A DNA stretch of 64,000 bases from Amia ocellicauda (lineage: Eukaryota; Chordata; Actinopteri; Amiiformes; Amiidae). The stretch covers positions 39,814,784 through 39,878,783 of the forward strand of contig NC_089857.1 of NCBI RefSeq assembly GCF_036373705.1, written 5' to 3'. Below the pieces are notes generated by a model, which worked only from the letters and a program-made list of their open reading frames with translations, searched no databases and had not been told where the DNA came from. The translations under genes were made by a program, and so were the position numbers. Shown in pieces: positions 1 to 14,060 of the stretch (its first letter is position 1; the number at the start of each line of letters is the position of its first letter).

Positions 1-857
1 AATAATAGTCACATGCACAATCAATTTCTACTATATTTTCCTATGTGAAATTCACTCTAAACATGTTGTCAATAATCCTTGTAGTAAATCAAACATGATT
101 CAATATTCCAGGAAATAAATAAGGTTTCAATATTTGCGGCAACAATACAGCTTCAGTAATACTTTATTTCTGCTCTTCCAAGAGGTCTCATACTCACATC
201 TCCAGCTCTTCATTTGAAATAAACTGAATTGCGCATAATCATCTTCATAAGCAATAGACAAACTACAACAGATTTATTCTATCCTGCAAAAACATATTAT
301 ACTCTAAATGCAATTTGAGCAAAGACAATGACATTTGTTTTGAGTAATAAAACGGTTTATGGGAAAGGAACACAAGGAATATAGCATATGACCTGGGAAG
401 TTGTAGTTATTAAATGTCTTTTTCGACAATCACACTTTCACCTCAATGTAGCTGAAATGTATTACATTTGAACTCGTGAGGCACAATTCTACAGCTTCAT
501 GCAAAATAAAGAAAAAGTCTTATTTCATGATGCACTTTAATCTGGGCGCTGTGTCTGAAAGGTGTGCAATGAAGTGCATCGTACTGCGGAACTGTCATAA
601 TTTAGCAGCAACTTCAGTAAGGAGCTTAGAGGAGTAATCACACCCAGGAGGGATTACCAGGGCTTGCTTTTGCCATGTATTTAATTTTCCACATTTTGTA
701 TTAATATAGCACTGACAGAATTGGAGTCACAAAATGGGGATTAAGACGACCTTTTCCTAATTAGTAAATGGTTTAAAGTTAAACTTTATATATAAACAAC
801 AAGATAAATACATACACACACAAATCTTGCTTCACGCAGAATAGTGGTTGAAAGGTC
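1..857. other. Downstream of HINT1: no gene seen
   Basis: This is AT-rich sequence beyond the distal HINT1 polyadenylation signal. I see no conserved reading frame, no spliced exon and no recognisable repeat in it. Confidence 0.5.
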
Positions 858-863
858 TTTATT
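858..863 (-). promoter_or_regulatory. Polyadenylation signal for HINT1 distal last exon
   Basis: The minus strand reads AATAAA 116 bases after the stop of the distal exon. The short context around it (gacAAATAAAgac) resembles that of the proximal exon signal (gtcAAATAAAaac), so the duplication probably included the 3'UTR and cleavage region. Confidence 0.7.
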
Positions 864-978
864 TGTCGTAGTTTCTTCCAGTGAAAAGTCACAAATGATT
901 AACACAGCTGGCATTAAACATTAACAAAAGAATTTACTGTTTTTTTTTTTCCTCCTTCTGGGAAGTTTTTCAGCCAGG

Positions 979-4551
<3,573 letters not shown>

Positions 4552-5168
4552 CGCTCTCCCTCAGCCGCGCAGTGCCTCCGCCTCGACTCCCGGAGCTGCC
4601 TCGCACTGCCGCCAAGGCGCCGAGCGTCCTCCGGTCGCGTTCTTGTTGCGCTGCTTTCCCCAGTTCTGCGCAGATGTGCAGAATCCCAGCTCTCCCATTG
4701 GCGGAGCGGCGCAGATCCTCGCAGAACTGACGGATGTCTGCGCAACAAGAACGCGACCGCTCTGATTTCGGCCTCGACATACGATTGGCTCGGCGCTACA
4801 TACGCCGTCAGCATTCTCTACACTGATTGGAGCACGTACCCATCAATCCAGCTCGTTCTGCCCCTACTTGATGCAGCTCCGTATAAGCGCACTCTCTGAA
4901 TAGAAAGCACGCCTCCATTCATATAAATATATCTAATTATTCAAGCTTTTCAAGCATATTATGTAACGCTATAAGCTCTCACAAAGCTGTTGTAAGTTTG
5001 TAATGACGTTACGAGCTCTTTACAAGAGATTATATTTTGAAGTCACGCTTATATTCTGCACGTTACGGTAACCGAGTGTCATTCTTTAACATCTGTTTCT
5101 CTGATTGGTCGCTGAAGCAGGAAGAGGCGGGGAAAGCAGTGGCGTGAATTACCTGCAGAAAATTCAAC
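4552..5168. promoter_or_regulatory. Head-to-head HINT1/LYRM7 promoter region
   Basis: The 617 bases between the two start codons must contain both promoters. The HINT1 half (to about 4800) is CpG-rich. The box ATTGG (CCAAT on the minus strand) occurs at 4697-4701, 4784-4788 and 4826-4830, facing HINT1, and again at 5104-5108, about 60 bases before the LYRM7 ATG. No convincing TATA box was seen for either gene. Long overlapping open frames here on both strands reflect GC content and the inverted repeat, not genes. Transcription starts cannot be placed from sequence. Confidence 0.7.
4632..4759. repeat. 128-bp imperfect inverted repeat in the HINT1 promoter
   Basis: Outer arms at 4632-4651 and 4740-4759 are perfect 20-base inverted copies. 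Inner arms at 4661-4670 and 4720-4729 are perfect 10-base inverted copies (cagttctgcg). The arms are separated by 9 and 10 bases of mismatch, and the loop of about 49 bases holds a CCAAT box at 4697-4701. The repeat lies 81-208 bases upstream of the HINT1 ATG, so part may be transcribed as 5'UTR. It could be a cruciform-forming promoter element or a relic of a small mobile element. Confidence 0.85.
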
Positions 5169-5186
5169 ATGGAATCGCGCATGAAG
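5169..5186 (+). CDS. LYRM7: LYRM7 coding exon 1
   Basis: A micro coding exon of six codons (MESRMK) ends at donor AAG/gttagt, phase 0. The following exon resumes with VLRLFKTLHR, matching the family without a gap. The donor gttagt is weaker than consensus. Confidence 0.88.
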
Positions 5187-6590
5187 GTTAGTGTGTGTAT
5201 TTGCCAATGCGATAGGCGTCTTCCCTGTGTCTGTTATTGTGGAATGGACTGTATTTGAATGATGCAATACTAGTATACAATGCATGTGTGAGTTATGTTA
5301 GCACTGGTCTTGTTTCCACTCTAACACGCTGTTGTGTTCCTGACGCAGGTTCTGCGGCTGTTCAAGACACTGCACAGGGCAAGACTGGATGTCTTCAAAG
5401 ACGACACCAGCACCTTAGCAGGTATCGTAATTCTGATCTCTTTAAGCAAATGATGCTGTTATTTATCTGTTTGTTTGTTTGTTTTGGTCTATGCAGAATA
5501 TGTACACTTCTGAAAACTGGTTACAGTGCTGCAGTCAAAAATCTCTGCTGCGTTTCAGTTCAATCTCTGTTTGTGCAGATCCTAGTTTAATCTTTAAAAC
5601 TTTCTTCAAAGCTGCCAGACAAAAGATAAACGAAGAATTCAAGAAGAACAGAAATGAGACTTCTGTGGAAAACATCAATCAGGTACTAGTTTTACAATTT
5701 CTGATCGCTAATAAGACACTGATCAACAGCTGTTGAAAAACTACTTTGTGAAAGTGTTGAGTGTTTTATTTTGATATGTAACCAAAACATTTTTCAGATG
5801 ATTAAAATGGGTTCAGATGTGGAAACCATACTTCGCAAAACTGTAATCCAGGGAGTTCATACGGCAGACAACAGGATAAGTAAGTAAAATGAGCTTTAAT
5901 GTTACACACGAATAGTTAGTTGTGTTATTATCTTATTTAAATGCCTACGTTTGTATAATTTAATCTAAATCATTTTAGAAGACATCGAGCTTAATGCAAA
6001 TCTAGTATAAACACAGACATTTTAATAGCAAACTTTGAAGGACTTGTTGACACTTCTTACATACTTTTTTCTTAGAACGTCAGCAATAATGTTTTTCTAG
6101 TGTGAAATAAGTACGCAGGGTTTCATGATATATATAAAAAACATTGAAAAAATCTTCTATATCCAACACCGAAACATAATTTGTATATGGCAAGGAAACC
6201 ATAGTCTAAATTATGATTATACATACAGCTCTGAAAAAAATAAGAGACCACTTAACTTTGATTTCTGAATTTGGAGTGGTCTCAATTTTTTTCTATATAT
6301 TTACTTGTATTTTTAGTGTCCTTTTCAATTGAATTATAAATAATGTCTCTAGAGAGAATAATAGACCTTCATATTTAAGCAAATTAAAAATGCAAGTTTT
6401 CACTCGGTTGTAATGTATTTTAATGTTGTGAACATGGTATAGAATATATTTTGAGGTTAATTATGTGATGTTTTGTTTTCTGTGTGTATATATTTTGTTT
6501 TCTTTCCTTCCACCAGCTCTTCGTGCCAGAGAGGAGCTCCTGTTGGACAATGTACCTTATTGTGATAACCCCAGGAAGAAGGAGGCATAA
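5169..6590 (+). CDS. LYRM7: LYRM7 (MZM1-like), complex III Rieske protein assembly factor (spliced)
   Basis: LYRM7 is a mitochondrial matrix LYR-family chaperone that holds the Rieske iron-sulfur protein UQCRFS1 before it enters complex III. Coding exons are 5169-5186, 5349-5421, 5612-5682, 5798-5879 and 6517-6590. They sum to 318 bases, giving 105 residues against 104 in human. Recognisable parts are VLRLFKTLHRARLDVFKDD near the N-terminus, KINEEFKKN, MIKMGSDVE, VIQGVHTADN and LLLDNVPYCDNP near the end. The LYR tripeptide itself is degenerate, as in other LYRM7 proteins. Asp25, the position of the human disease change D25N, is conserved. The start ATG at 5169 has a good context (ttcaacATGG); a second in-frame ATG lies at 5181. 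All introns have GT/AG ends. Confidence 0.95.
5349..5421 (+). CDS. LYRM7: LYRM7 coding exon 2
   Basis: It follows the acceptor gacgcag and reads VLRLFKTLHRARLDVF through STLA, ending one base into a codon at donor gtatcg. This is the first helix of the LYR fold. Confidence 0.93.
5612..5682 (+). CDS. LYRM7: LYRM7 coding exon 3
   Basis: It follows acceptor ttcttcaaag and reads AARQKINEEFKKNRNETSVE through NINQ, ending at a codon boundary before gtacta. Human LYRM7 has the equivalent KINEEFKNNKSETS. Confidence 0.93.
5798..5879 (+). CDS. LYRM7: LYRM7 coding exon 4
   Basis: It follows acceptor tttttcag and reads MIKMGSDVETILRKTVIQGV then HTADNRI, ending one base into a codon at the consensus donor GTAAGT. 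Confidence 0.93.
6224..6298. mobile_element. Short inverted-repeat element (MITE-like) in LYRM7 intron 4
   Basis: The ends tacagctctgaaaaaaataa...gagaccact and agtggtctcaatttttttc...tata are imperfect inverted copies around a centre of about 22 bases, with TA at the outer edges. The family resembles short fish elements built from a gagaccact hairpin, probably moved by a Tc1/mariner transposase. The arms have diverged, so this copy looks old. Confidence 0.55.
6517..6590 (+). CDS. LYRM7: LYRM7 coding exon 5
   Basis: It follows acceptor cttccaccag and reads LRAREELLLDNVPYCDNPRK then KEA and stop TAA at 6588-6590. The motif NVPYCD is the C-terminal signature shared with human. Confidence 0.94.
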
Positions 6591-8150
6591 ATCCAAACTT
6601 TGTGTTTTAAGACACTTTATGATGGTTTCCATATTCAAGTGGCATCAACCTTCATTTTCTGTTTTTAAACAGTCCGTTATGATATTGACTGGTCAGCATG
6701 GTGATGTTGCTCTCCATCGCTGAAGAGAAGGAGTGAACGCTGTCCCTGTGGACCGAACAAGGAGCTCCTTTCTTTGGATATAAATGATTGAGGCACCGTG
6801 CATATTCATTATGACATGTATATAAGTGAATATCCTGTGTAAAATGTACTATTTATCCATTCAGATGGTGTTTTTTTTTAAATCTAAGTAAATGTCTCTC
6901 CTAATGATGTATTTATAAATGTCTTATTAATGAAAACATTGATGTGTTTCCATTAGTCCTGCATATACAGCTTACTGTATATATTCATAAACATCATATA
7001 CATACATTCAAATTATATATTTTTTGGTTCTCTAAGTTCACAAAGCTAGATGGTCTTCTGAACATATTGTAAAACCCACTGGATCCATCTGATGGATACA
7101 TTTTGAAGATCAGTATATTTCTAACGCTGGATGAACGCTAGATGGCAGTGTTGACAAGGATGTCAAAATAACATAAATGGCAATATGGAAGGAGATCATA
7201 TGTATGCAACACCACACTAAGTTCAAGTTGTAAAATGTAGCAGTATCTGTGGGCTGAGTGTTATAATTTTCGAAGGCTGTTATTAATACTGCACCACAGG
7301 CACAAGGTTGATGGGCCGAAATGAATGCTGCTCCACTGTATTGGACTGATCAGTTTAATTTGACAGAGCTCTATAAATTGAATGTCAAGATTTTGGCCAC
7401 AAGTCATTTAAAAATGTGAAAAGGGTTGTTTTGTTTTAAAACATGGCACTGTTTGTTTTTGTAGTGTATAACTATGTGCAATCTTTTAACTTACAGTTAA
7501 AAGATTGGTCATAGTTATAAAATATAACAACTTACTTTAAATAAATGATGTGATGCAGATTTGAATGTTTAACTTTATAACAATCCCTCTCCCAAGGGAC
7601 TCCTTGTCTTCAATAGTGCATAGTTGTGGGATTTTGGAAACATGTTTTAACGGTGTGAAAGCTTGTCTAAGTCAATGAGCTCTGTGAAAAAGAATTTTGT
7701 TAAAGAAAATCTTAACAGGCTTTATAAAGATGTAAGAGTCAGCACCATATGCATTCAATTAACTGCAGCAACTGATTATCTCCCTTCAGTTCCTTTAATA
7801 TAGTTTCTGTAGATATCTAGTTTGAGTCATCTTCCAGACATGCTGTTTTGATCCGTTGCCACGTACTGCAGGGTTACTGTCAAAGCCTCTAATCTTCATT
7901 GTTGGTGTGTCTCTGATGCAATTACTGTATAATAAAAAAATAAGTCAAAAATATACATTAAAAAATGACTGATACATATATTTTTGAAATGTTTATAATC
8001 AGAAAAGATATATAATTTGGGTTGTTTCAGTACAATGCAAACATGTCATTAACAAACTAAATGTTACAAACTTGCTTTTGCTGTGTTATTTTAATATTTA
8101 CATCACACATTTGTACTACATAGTAATAAAGTGTGAAGATTGAATTATAT
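6591..8150 (+). other. LYRM7: Probable LYRM7 3'UTR
   Basis: This AT-rich sequence without coding signal follows the stop codon. Candidate AATAAA signals are at 7540-7545, 7931-7936 and 8125-8130. The last is followed within about 25 bases by a GT-rich stretch (tgtttgttttgtaatg), typical of a cleavage site, so I place the likely longest end near 8150. Shorter transcripts are possible. Confidence 0.5.
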
Positions 8151-11100
8151 GTTTGTTTTGTAATGCAGTTAAATATTAAGAGTTACAGTCTGAGTCTTGT
8201 TTTACTGTTCACAGTTTATTTTCACAGCTGTCCTTTGGTCTTACAGTTAGTTCAGCAGACATAGTATAGCTAAGAATATCTGATGAATGTTTAATTTTTG
8301 TACATGTTACTCTGAAGTTGCTTTTCCCCTTTGAGATCTCAACCGAAGAGTTGTGTCCAGTTAATTAACTTCTCAATGACCTCATTATCAATATAATTAT
8401 TCTGTTTTCCTCTTTTTTTTGCTTTTTTTAATGTAAAAGCTGAACTGATAATTTACATCCTGTTTTGGACATAAAATCGGTAGCATCAATTGGCAGAGGT
8501 TAGAAATATCAGTCAGTAAAGCAGAATGTTCAGGAAAAGTGTGCAACAGTGTCTCTGTCCAAAATACTTCACTAATGATCAAAATAATAGTCGTCTGTCT
8601 GAAATACTTTCCTAATGGTCTCAATAATATATGCTTCATTGTTTAATTCCCTGGCTATTTCCACCCAAGTAAATCCTTCCAGAAGCTACTTTGCTGTGAT
8701 AGTGATTTTGTAAACAAATGAAAAATTGCAAAAATATCATAATATGAGGACGCAAACTTTGTCGCTCCATTAGTATAGGCATCTGAAAGTAGAACATTTA
8801 TTTGATCCATTAAGCAGGGTTGTGCAACTACAGCTCTATTGTCCATCACCTTTCAGATGTAATTTATGGTCAGCGGCCAGATGAGTCTGCAGGCAGGAAA
8901 GTCATTTGCGGTGCAGTATTTTGTAGACTAGAATCAGAAGGACTCCAATCTTCTGTTCCTCAGTTAGCCTGAATTTTGTTCCTCTTCCACTGTTGATTAA
9001 TTGCCTTTTTCCCCCAGTCAGCATATGTCAAACTCTGGCATCTTGTTCAGCATTTGCTAAGTCAGCGATATACAACCATTGTGTAAAGGGATTTATACAG
9101 ACCTTCTAAATCTAAATCTGAACTATCATCCTGGTGTACTGATGACAAAATACTTAAGCACTCTCTTAAATTGTTGAAAAGTTCATCTACAATAACATGA
9201 TTCTATATAACTTGTAACTTGTTGTTTAAATGAATAACAGATATATCCATTATTTACACCAGAATTGATATTATACTTGATTAAACTATGTATATTTGCA
9301 CAATCTTTGAGATATTTTTTCTGTAATAATGGCCTGACTCAAAAGCATGCCAATACATTAATTGTATTGTATTAATTCAGATTAATTAATTGTACAAATG
9401 ACACAATTATTATCTCCCAAACATAAAAATGTTAATTTCTATATAATTTACATATAGCCAGTTTGTTTGTTGCGATCTTAAGAGGATCCAGATCTAAATT
9501 AACTCATTTGAAATCATAAATGTGTCACAAAACAAGAAGACATATTGTTGGGTAAGTGTGAAGGACCATGGTGTCTTCTGAGAAGTGAAATGCTTTTTTT
9601 TCCTCAGACAGGAATTCCAAGAAAAAAGAAGCATCAGGGATTTAAAGTTCACTAGGGCAGCCCCAATCAAATCCTTGTTCTGAAGCTTAATGTCATCAAA
9701 TGTTTTACCACATGCAGTTAAATCACTATCAATGTTGGCTGGATAGATAAAAGGTCAGAATAACTACATTAATAAGTCATGGCAATGCAGTTGGTTCTTG
9801 TTTGCTGTTTTTGGTTTGAAACACTGAACAATATCCATCCCTTAAAAAAAAAAAAGACTAACCATTTTCTGAGGCAACTCCAAACTTAACTATATATGTG
9901 TCCTTGGCAATCAGCATTAACAAAGTGTTGCAAACAAATATTTCTAAAATAGTGCACTTCATTGTTATGTGCCCAGCAGCAGTTTACAGCTGCTAATCTT
10001 GAATTGAATTGAATTGATCCTGTGATCTATGCTCTCTTTTTCTCTTCATGTCTTCATTTTGAGTCAGATAAGATCTATCCCTTACTAAAACTATGTAGGT
10101 ACCAGCTCTTAAAATCTAATTTAGGATATCAAAGTTTATGCTTCTTGGAATATATTACTACATGACGCCTGACAGTCTCTGTGATGCATCAAGCAGAATT
10201 GTTTTTCACGTGACCATCATATGAATGCAATGTAACAATTTTAGCTCAGCTGGACATCAGGACGAACATGTTAAAAAAGCCAGTTCTCAGTTAGATGAAC
10301 AGAGCATATACAAACACCCTTTATAATGACAGAAATGTGCTGGAATTGCACATGCATAGTCTGCCTTGAAAATATTAAAACTAGATCACCTGTGTAATGC
10401 ATACTTCATTCTGTCATATTCAGTGCTACATTCATTGCAGCCCCAACTTTGAGACGTGTCCTCACTGTACAATTGTATCAGACCTGACAGTACAATACAA
10501 AATCTGCATGGTCCCAGGTAGGTGAATACAAAATTGCATAGATAAGGCAATGTGTGTTTGAATGGCTTATTTTTGTATCCGTTGCCCTGGTACTACTGGA
10601 TTAATTGATCAGCCATGGAGGGAGCTTTGGCTTTGCCTTTGTACTAGCTGCAGATATAAAATTCAGCAGAGACCAGGGGTGTCAGACTCCAGTCTTGGGG
10701 GCCATAGTGTCTCTGGGTCTTCTTCTTGTCCAGCTTTCATCTCCTTTAGTCTAATTAAACAATTAACTGGATGAATTTTACACTCCTCTCCAGACGCTGA
10801 AATGTTCTGTGAGTTCAATGTCTCGAGTCATCAGCAAATCATCAGGTATCCGCTATAAAAATAGTCTGAAAGTTTAAGATAAGCCTGCCTCAGTAAATAA
10901 TGACATTAATTTAGTAATTGGGAGCTCCTGTTGCAAAAACCAGTAGACACCATGCCCCCCCAGGACTGGAATCTGATCTGAATTGTTTTAAGTTAATAAG
11001 GAGCACACAAACATATTAAATAAGCAAACATTATATCTAAGACAGAATTGACAGAATGCTGACACACAACATTACTTTTTGGATCACATTGCCCAAAAAA

Positions 11101-11238
11101 AGTGGTAACAGCAGCACTATTGGTACATTACAACTATTTGTCTTTCCAGTTATTCATAATGATTTAGTAAACACATAAATCAGCGAACCTGTGGCTGAAT
11201 CATTATTTAACCAATGTTTGTCTGTTTTTCCTCCTCAG
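8151..11238. other. Intergenic region between LYRM7 and CDC42SE2
   Basis: This is AT-rich with no supported gene. It contains one diverged inverted-repeat element at 10674-10980, described separately. Short open frames on both strands match nothing I recognise. Confidence 0.5.
10674..10980. mobile_element. Diverged non-autonomous DNA transposon, hAT-like ends
   Basis: The left end begins caggggtgtcagactccagt and the right side carries the inverse as gccccccaggactggaatct. CAGGG-type ends with a body rich in taattaaacaattaa are typical of a non-autonomous family common in fish genomes; assignment to hAT rests on the terminal CAGGG. The right end has decayed and the exact boundary is uncertain. 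Confidence 0.5.
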
Positions 11239-11599
11239 TATCTCCACTCTGCTGACCGTGCGTGGCAGTGCCCGGGTCGGCCTGCGGCGGCGCTGTTTCC
11301 CTTCGCGGCAGCTCTTTGGGAGTCGTGTGGGCGTGTCCGGGTGTGAGACAGGCTCCGCCCCTCGGATCCCCATCTCTCCCGTTCAAACAGCCCGAGCCTC
11401 GGCAGCAGCAGCAGCAGCGCCTCGGTCCCCCGCATCCCCGCGTCGCCATCTTCCGCGACCGCCGCGTCTCTCTCCCCCTCTCGGCAGCCCTTCACCGGGG
11501 AGCACCTGGGAACAGCCCGGCTTGTAATCCAGAAATATATCTCTTCTGCATCTGGGAGGAAAGGATTGCATCGGAATAGCAGAAAGCAAGCGGGTATCG
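11239..11599 (+). other. CDC42SE2: CDC42SE2 non-coding first exon and CpG-rich promoter
   Basis: A CpG-rich island, unlike all surrounding sequence, ends at the splice donor ATCG/GTAAGA at 11600. It contains no ATG on the plus strand, as expected for a 5'UTR, and a (CAG)5 run at 11403-11417. The true start is unknown. A tract tgtttttcctcctcag ending at 11238 could also serve as an acceptor if an exon lies further upstream. Linking this exon to CDC42SE2 rests on strand, on the ATG-free leader and on absence of another gene; transcript data would settle it. Confidence 0.6.
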
Positions 11600-11890
11600 G
11601 TAAGACAATCTGTGCTGCATTTATTTATTTCATTAATTCCGTGCTTAAACGATTTTCATTGTATAGATTTAAATGCATGTATATTTTTTAATGTGAACCT
11701 GGGTTGTATATGTCTTTATGTGATATGCATATGCGGTATGGATTTCCGATTAGCGATTTATAGCTCAATTAAAAAACAATAGATGCCAGTAATGCACTGA
11801 TTTATTGAATTAACATATTCGCCGAACAGGGATGTTAACCTCGCGACGGCGGATTTTATTAGGGACCGTGATGTGTTTTTATTCGCCCTT

Positions 11891-11928
11891 TTCATTCATT
11901 CATTCGTTCATTCATTCATTCATTCATT
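11891..11928. repeat. (TTCA)n microsatellite
   Basis: This is a tandem of the tetranucleotide TTCA with one G interruption, about 290 bases into CDC42SE2 intron 1. Confidence 0.8.
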
Positions 11929-12090
11929 TGATGTGAGTCCGTCTCAAATGTGCATGTTGTTGGCCGTGGACAATAAACACAATGAAGGGCAGAGACCCAT
12001 TGCCGATGCCCTGTCCCCTGCATTTTCCAAACAAATTAAAAAATAGATTAATTCCGCCCGCTGTACAACAATGCGGTCACCCAAGTGCTG

Positions 12091-12098
12091 TGACGTCA
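12091..12098. promoter_or_regulatory. Full palindromic CRE (TGACGTCA) near the CDC42SE2 promoter
   Basis: An exact CREB/ATF consensus lies about 490 bases after the first-exon donor, within the promoter-proximal intron. Function is inferred from the motif only. Confidence 0.4.
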
Positions 12099-14060
12099 TG
12101 TGGGAATCCTTCCTTCTTCTCGGCTCCCTTATTGCACAGAAATGGATTTCGGTTTTGGTTTTCCCATTTTATTTCAGCAGATACTTTTCGGTCAGATGCA
12201 TCAGCAGCAGCAGCATCGTGGGCTGTTTTAAAATGAAGCACCCCGAGAGCCATTCATTCACAGAGCTGCTTTGCAGAGATAAGCATGAAAATAACAGGAT
12301 TACTTCCCACATGTATATATTCATAACACTGTCCTGGGCAACTACATCATGACCGCTGTCTTAGCGATTGATTGACATTCCTGTAGCTTATGAAGCGATT
12401 AAACTGGTTAATCAAGTCATTGATGTGGCTATTGTTATTATTCTAATTATTTGCCTATTCTCAGTTATGCACATTTGCCTCCTTACTCAATTTAGGTCTA
12501 CAGAGCTGAAAAAATGTCAAAGCATGCAAATTGTTCAATATTTTAATGAATACCTTGGAAGGCAGGTGTCACAGAGACCAGTGTTAGCCAAAAAAAACAG
12601 GCTACCTTTTAATATATGAATCATGTGCATGATATGTGAAACAGTATCCTTTGTGTGATTTTTATTTCAAGAACAGTCCGATCTACAGATATACATTTAA
12701 ACAGCCTTCGATTTGAACTTCCTTCGGATTTGGATTGTCATTTGGGATTGAAGTGTCTATTCTTGACACTGTGCTTGAGAGTATTTGTTTTCAAAATACA
12801 TCTTTGATTTGTCTGCACAGAGCCCAAACCAGGAGAAGGAAGTGACAGGTTTATTATGGGAAGTTGTATTGTTTGTTCGCCTCATTAGTTTTGACAGCCA
12901 TCTGTACTACTACCCCAAATGGCAATGAGTGACACCAAGAGTTAAGTTATCCTGAGGAGTTTCAGGTTTCAAGTCCTGCTGTATGTTGGATATAGACATT
13001 CTAGTAATCAAATGCTTCTCTGTGGGGTGGGAATCGCTATAGTGTTTCCTTTTTGTCACGTGCTTGACTCCAGCCTAATTTTACCTAATGGAAATATATG
13101 AATTATGATATACATAGTCTTGTGTAATGTATAGGGAACTCTCTGGCGGCTCTAATTACATTCAGAGAGGGTACAAACCAGTTTAAAAACAATATGGACC
13201 TCCATGGCAGTCTTGTGAGTTTGTTTATTGCTGTGGTTAAGTTTCCTGATCCAATGAAAACTGAAATTACTAGATATTCAGCACTCTAGTTATAGTGGAT
13301 AAATCTACTTTGACTTAGGTATCATGACTACTATGTAAAGTTTCTGAAAGGTTAGCTTTAAAATGAATCCCAAGCAGTCATTACACAACTTGGTTTTAAT
13401 ATACCGTGGGAATTTTATCTCAATTTCCACTGAAACGAGAGTGTTTTTTGCTTTACTTTCACAAATGTTATTTATTTGGAAGAAACTGTACAACTTCGTG
13501 CTTTTAACTGACTTCTACTGATTTCATTCTGATGACTTTATTCAGATTTTTTTTTCTTAGGCACTAATCTGCAGAATGGGATAGGCCTACATTCTGTGGT
13601 TACAAAGAACAGAACTTCATTACAAATGGGGAACTAGAGCTACAGATAGTTTAATACATTTCTATGACAGCTCTAACGCTCATTTTAGCTTTGTAAAATC
13701 AAAACCTTTACAGAACAGGACAGATGTATGTATGTATGTGTTTATACTCAGCCTAGGTATTATGTCCTTGACTGTATTCCAGACAACCTTTTTCACCAAT
13801 CTGTCAGACTGTCTAGGTGTGTGCTTTTTTTAAGCACAGCTCGATAAGAATAAAACTAGGTCAATCATTTGTGAATTTTTAATGCAAAAAACTTGGCATA
13901 ACTGTTTTTATTTGGCACTTAAAACATCTAGTAAGGTACAATGGTTTAACAATTTGAAGACGAATCCAGTGCAGTTCTGTGCTGCGTGACCTGAAGGCCC
14001 ACAGTAGTGATTGCCCAAAAGGCCACAATGAAGATTTATGGAGAAAGGAAGAGTGGAATA

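Noticed and set aside
11207..11589. Several overlapping GC-rich open frames on both strands at the CpG island
   Set aside because: Plus-strand frames have no ATG. Composition (Arg, Ala, Pro, Gly and Gln runs) reflects GC and CAG content of a 5'UTR exon.
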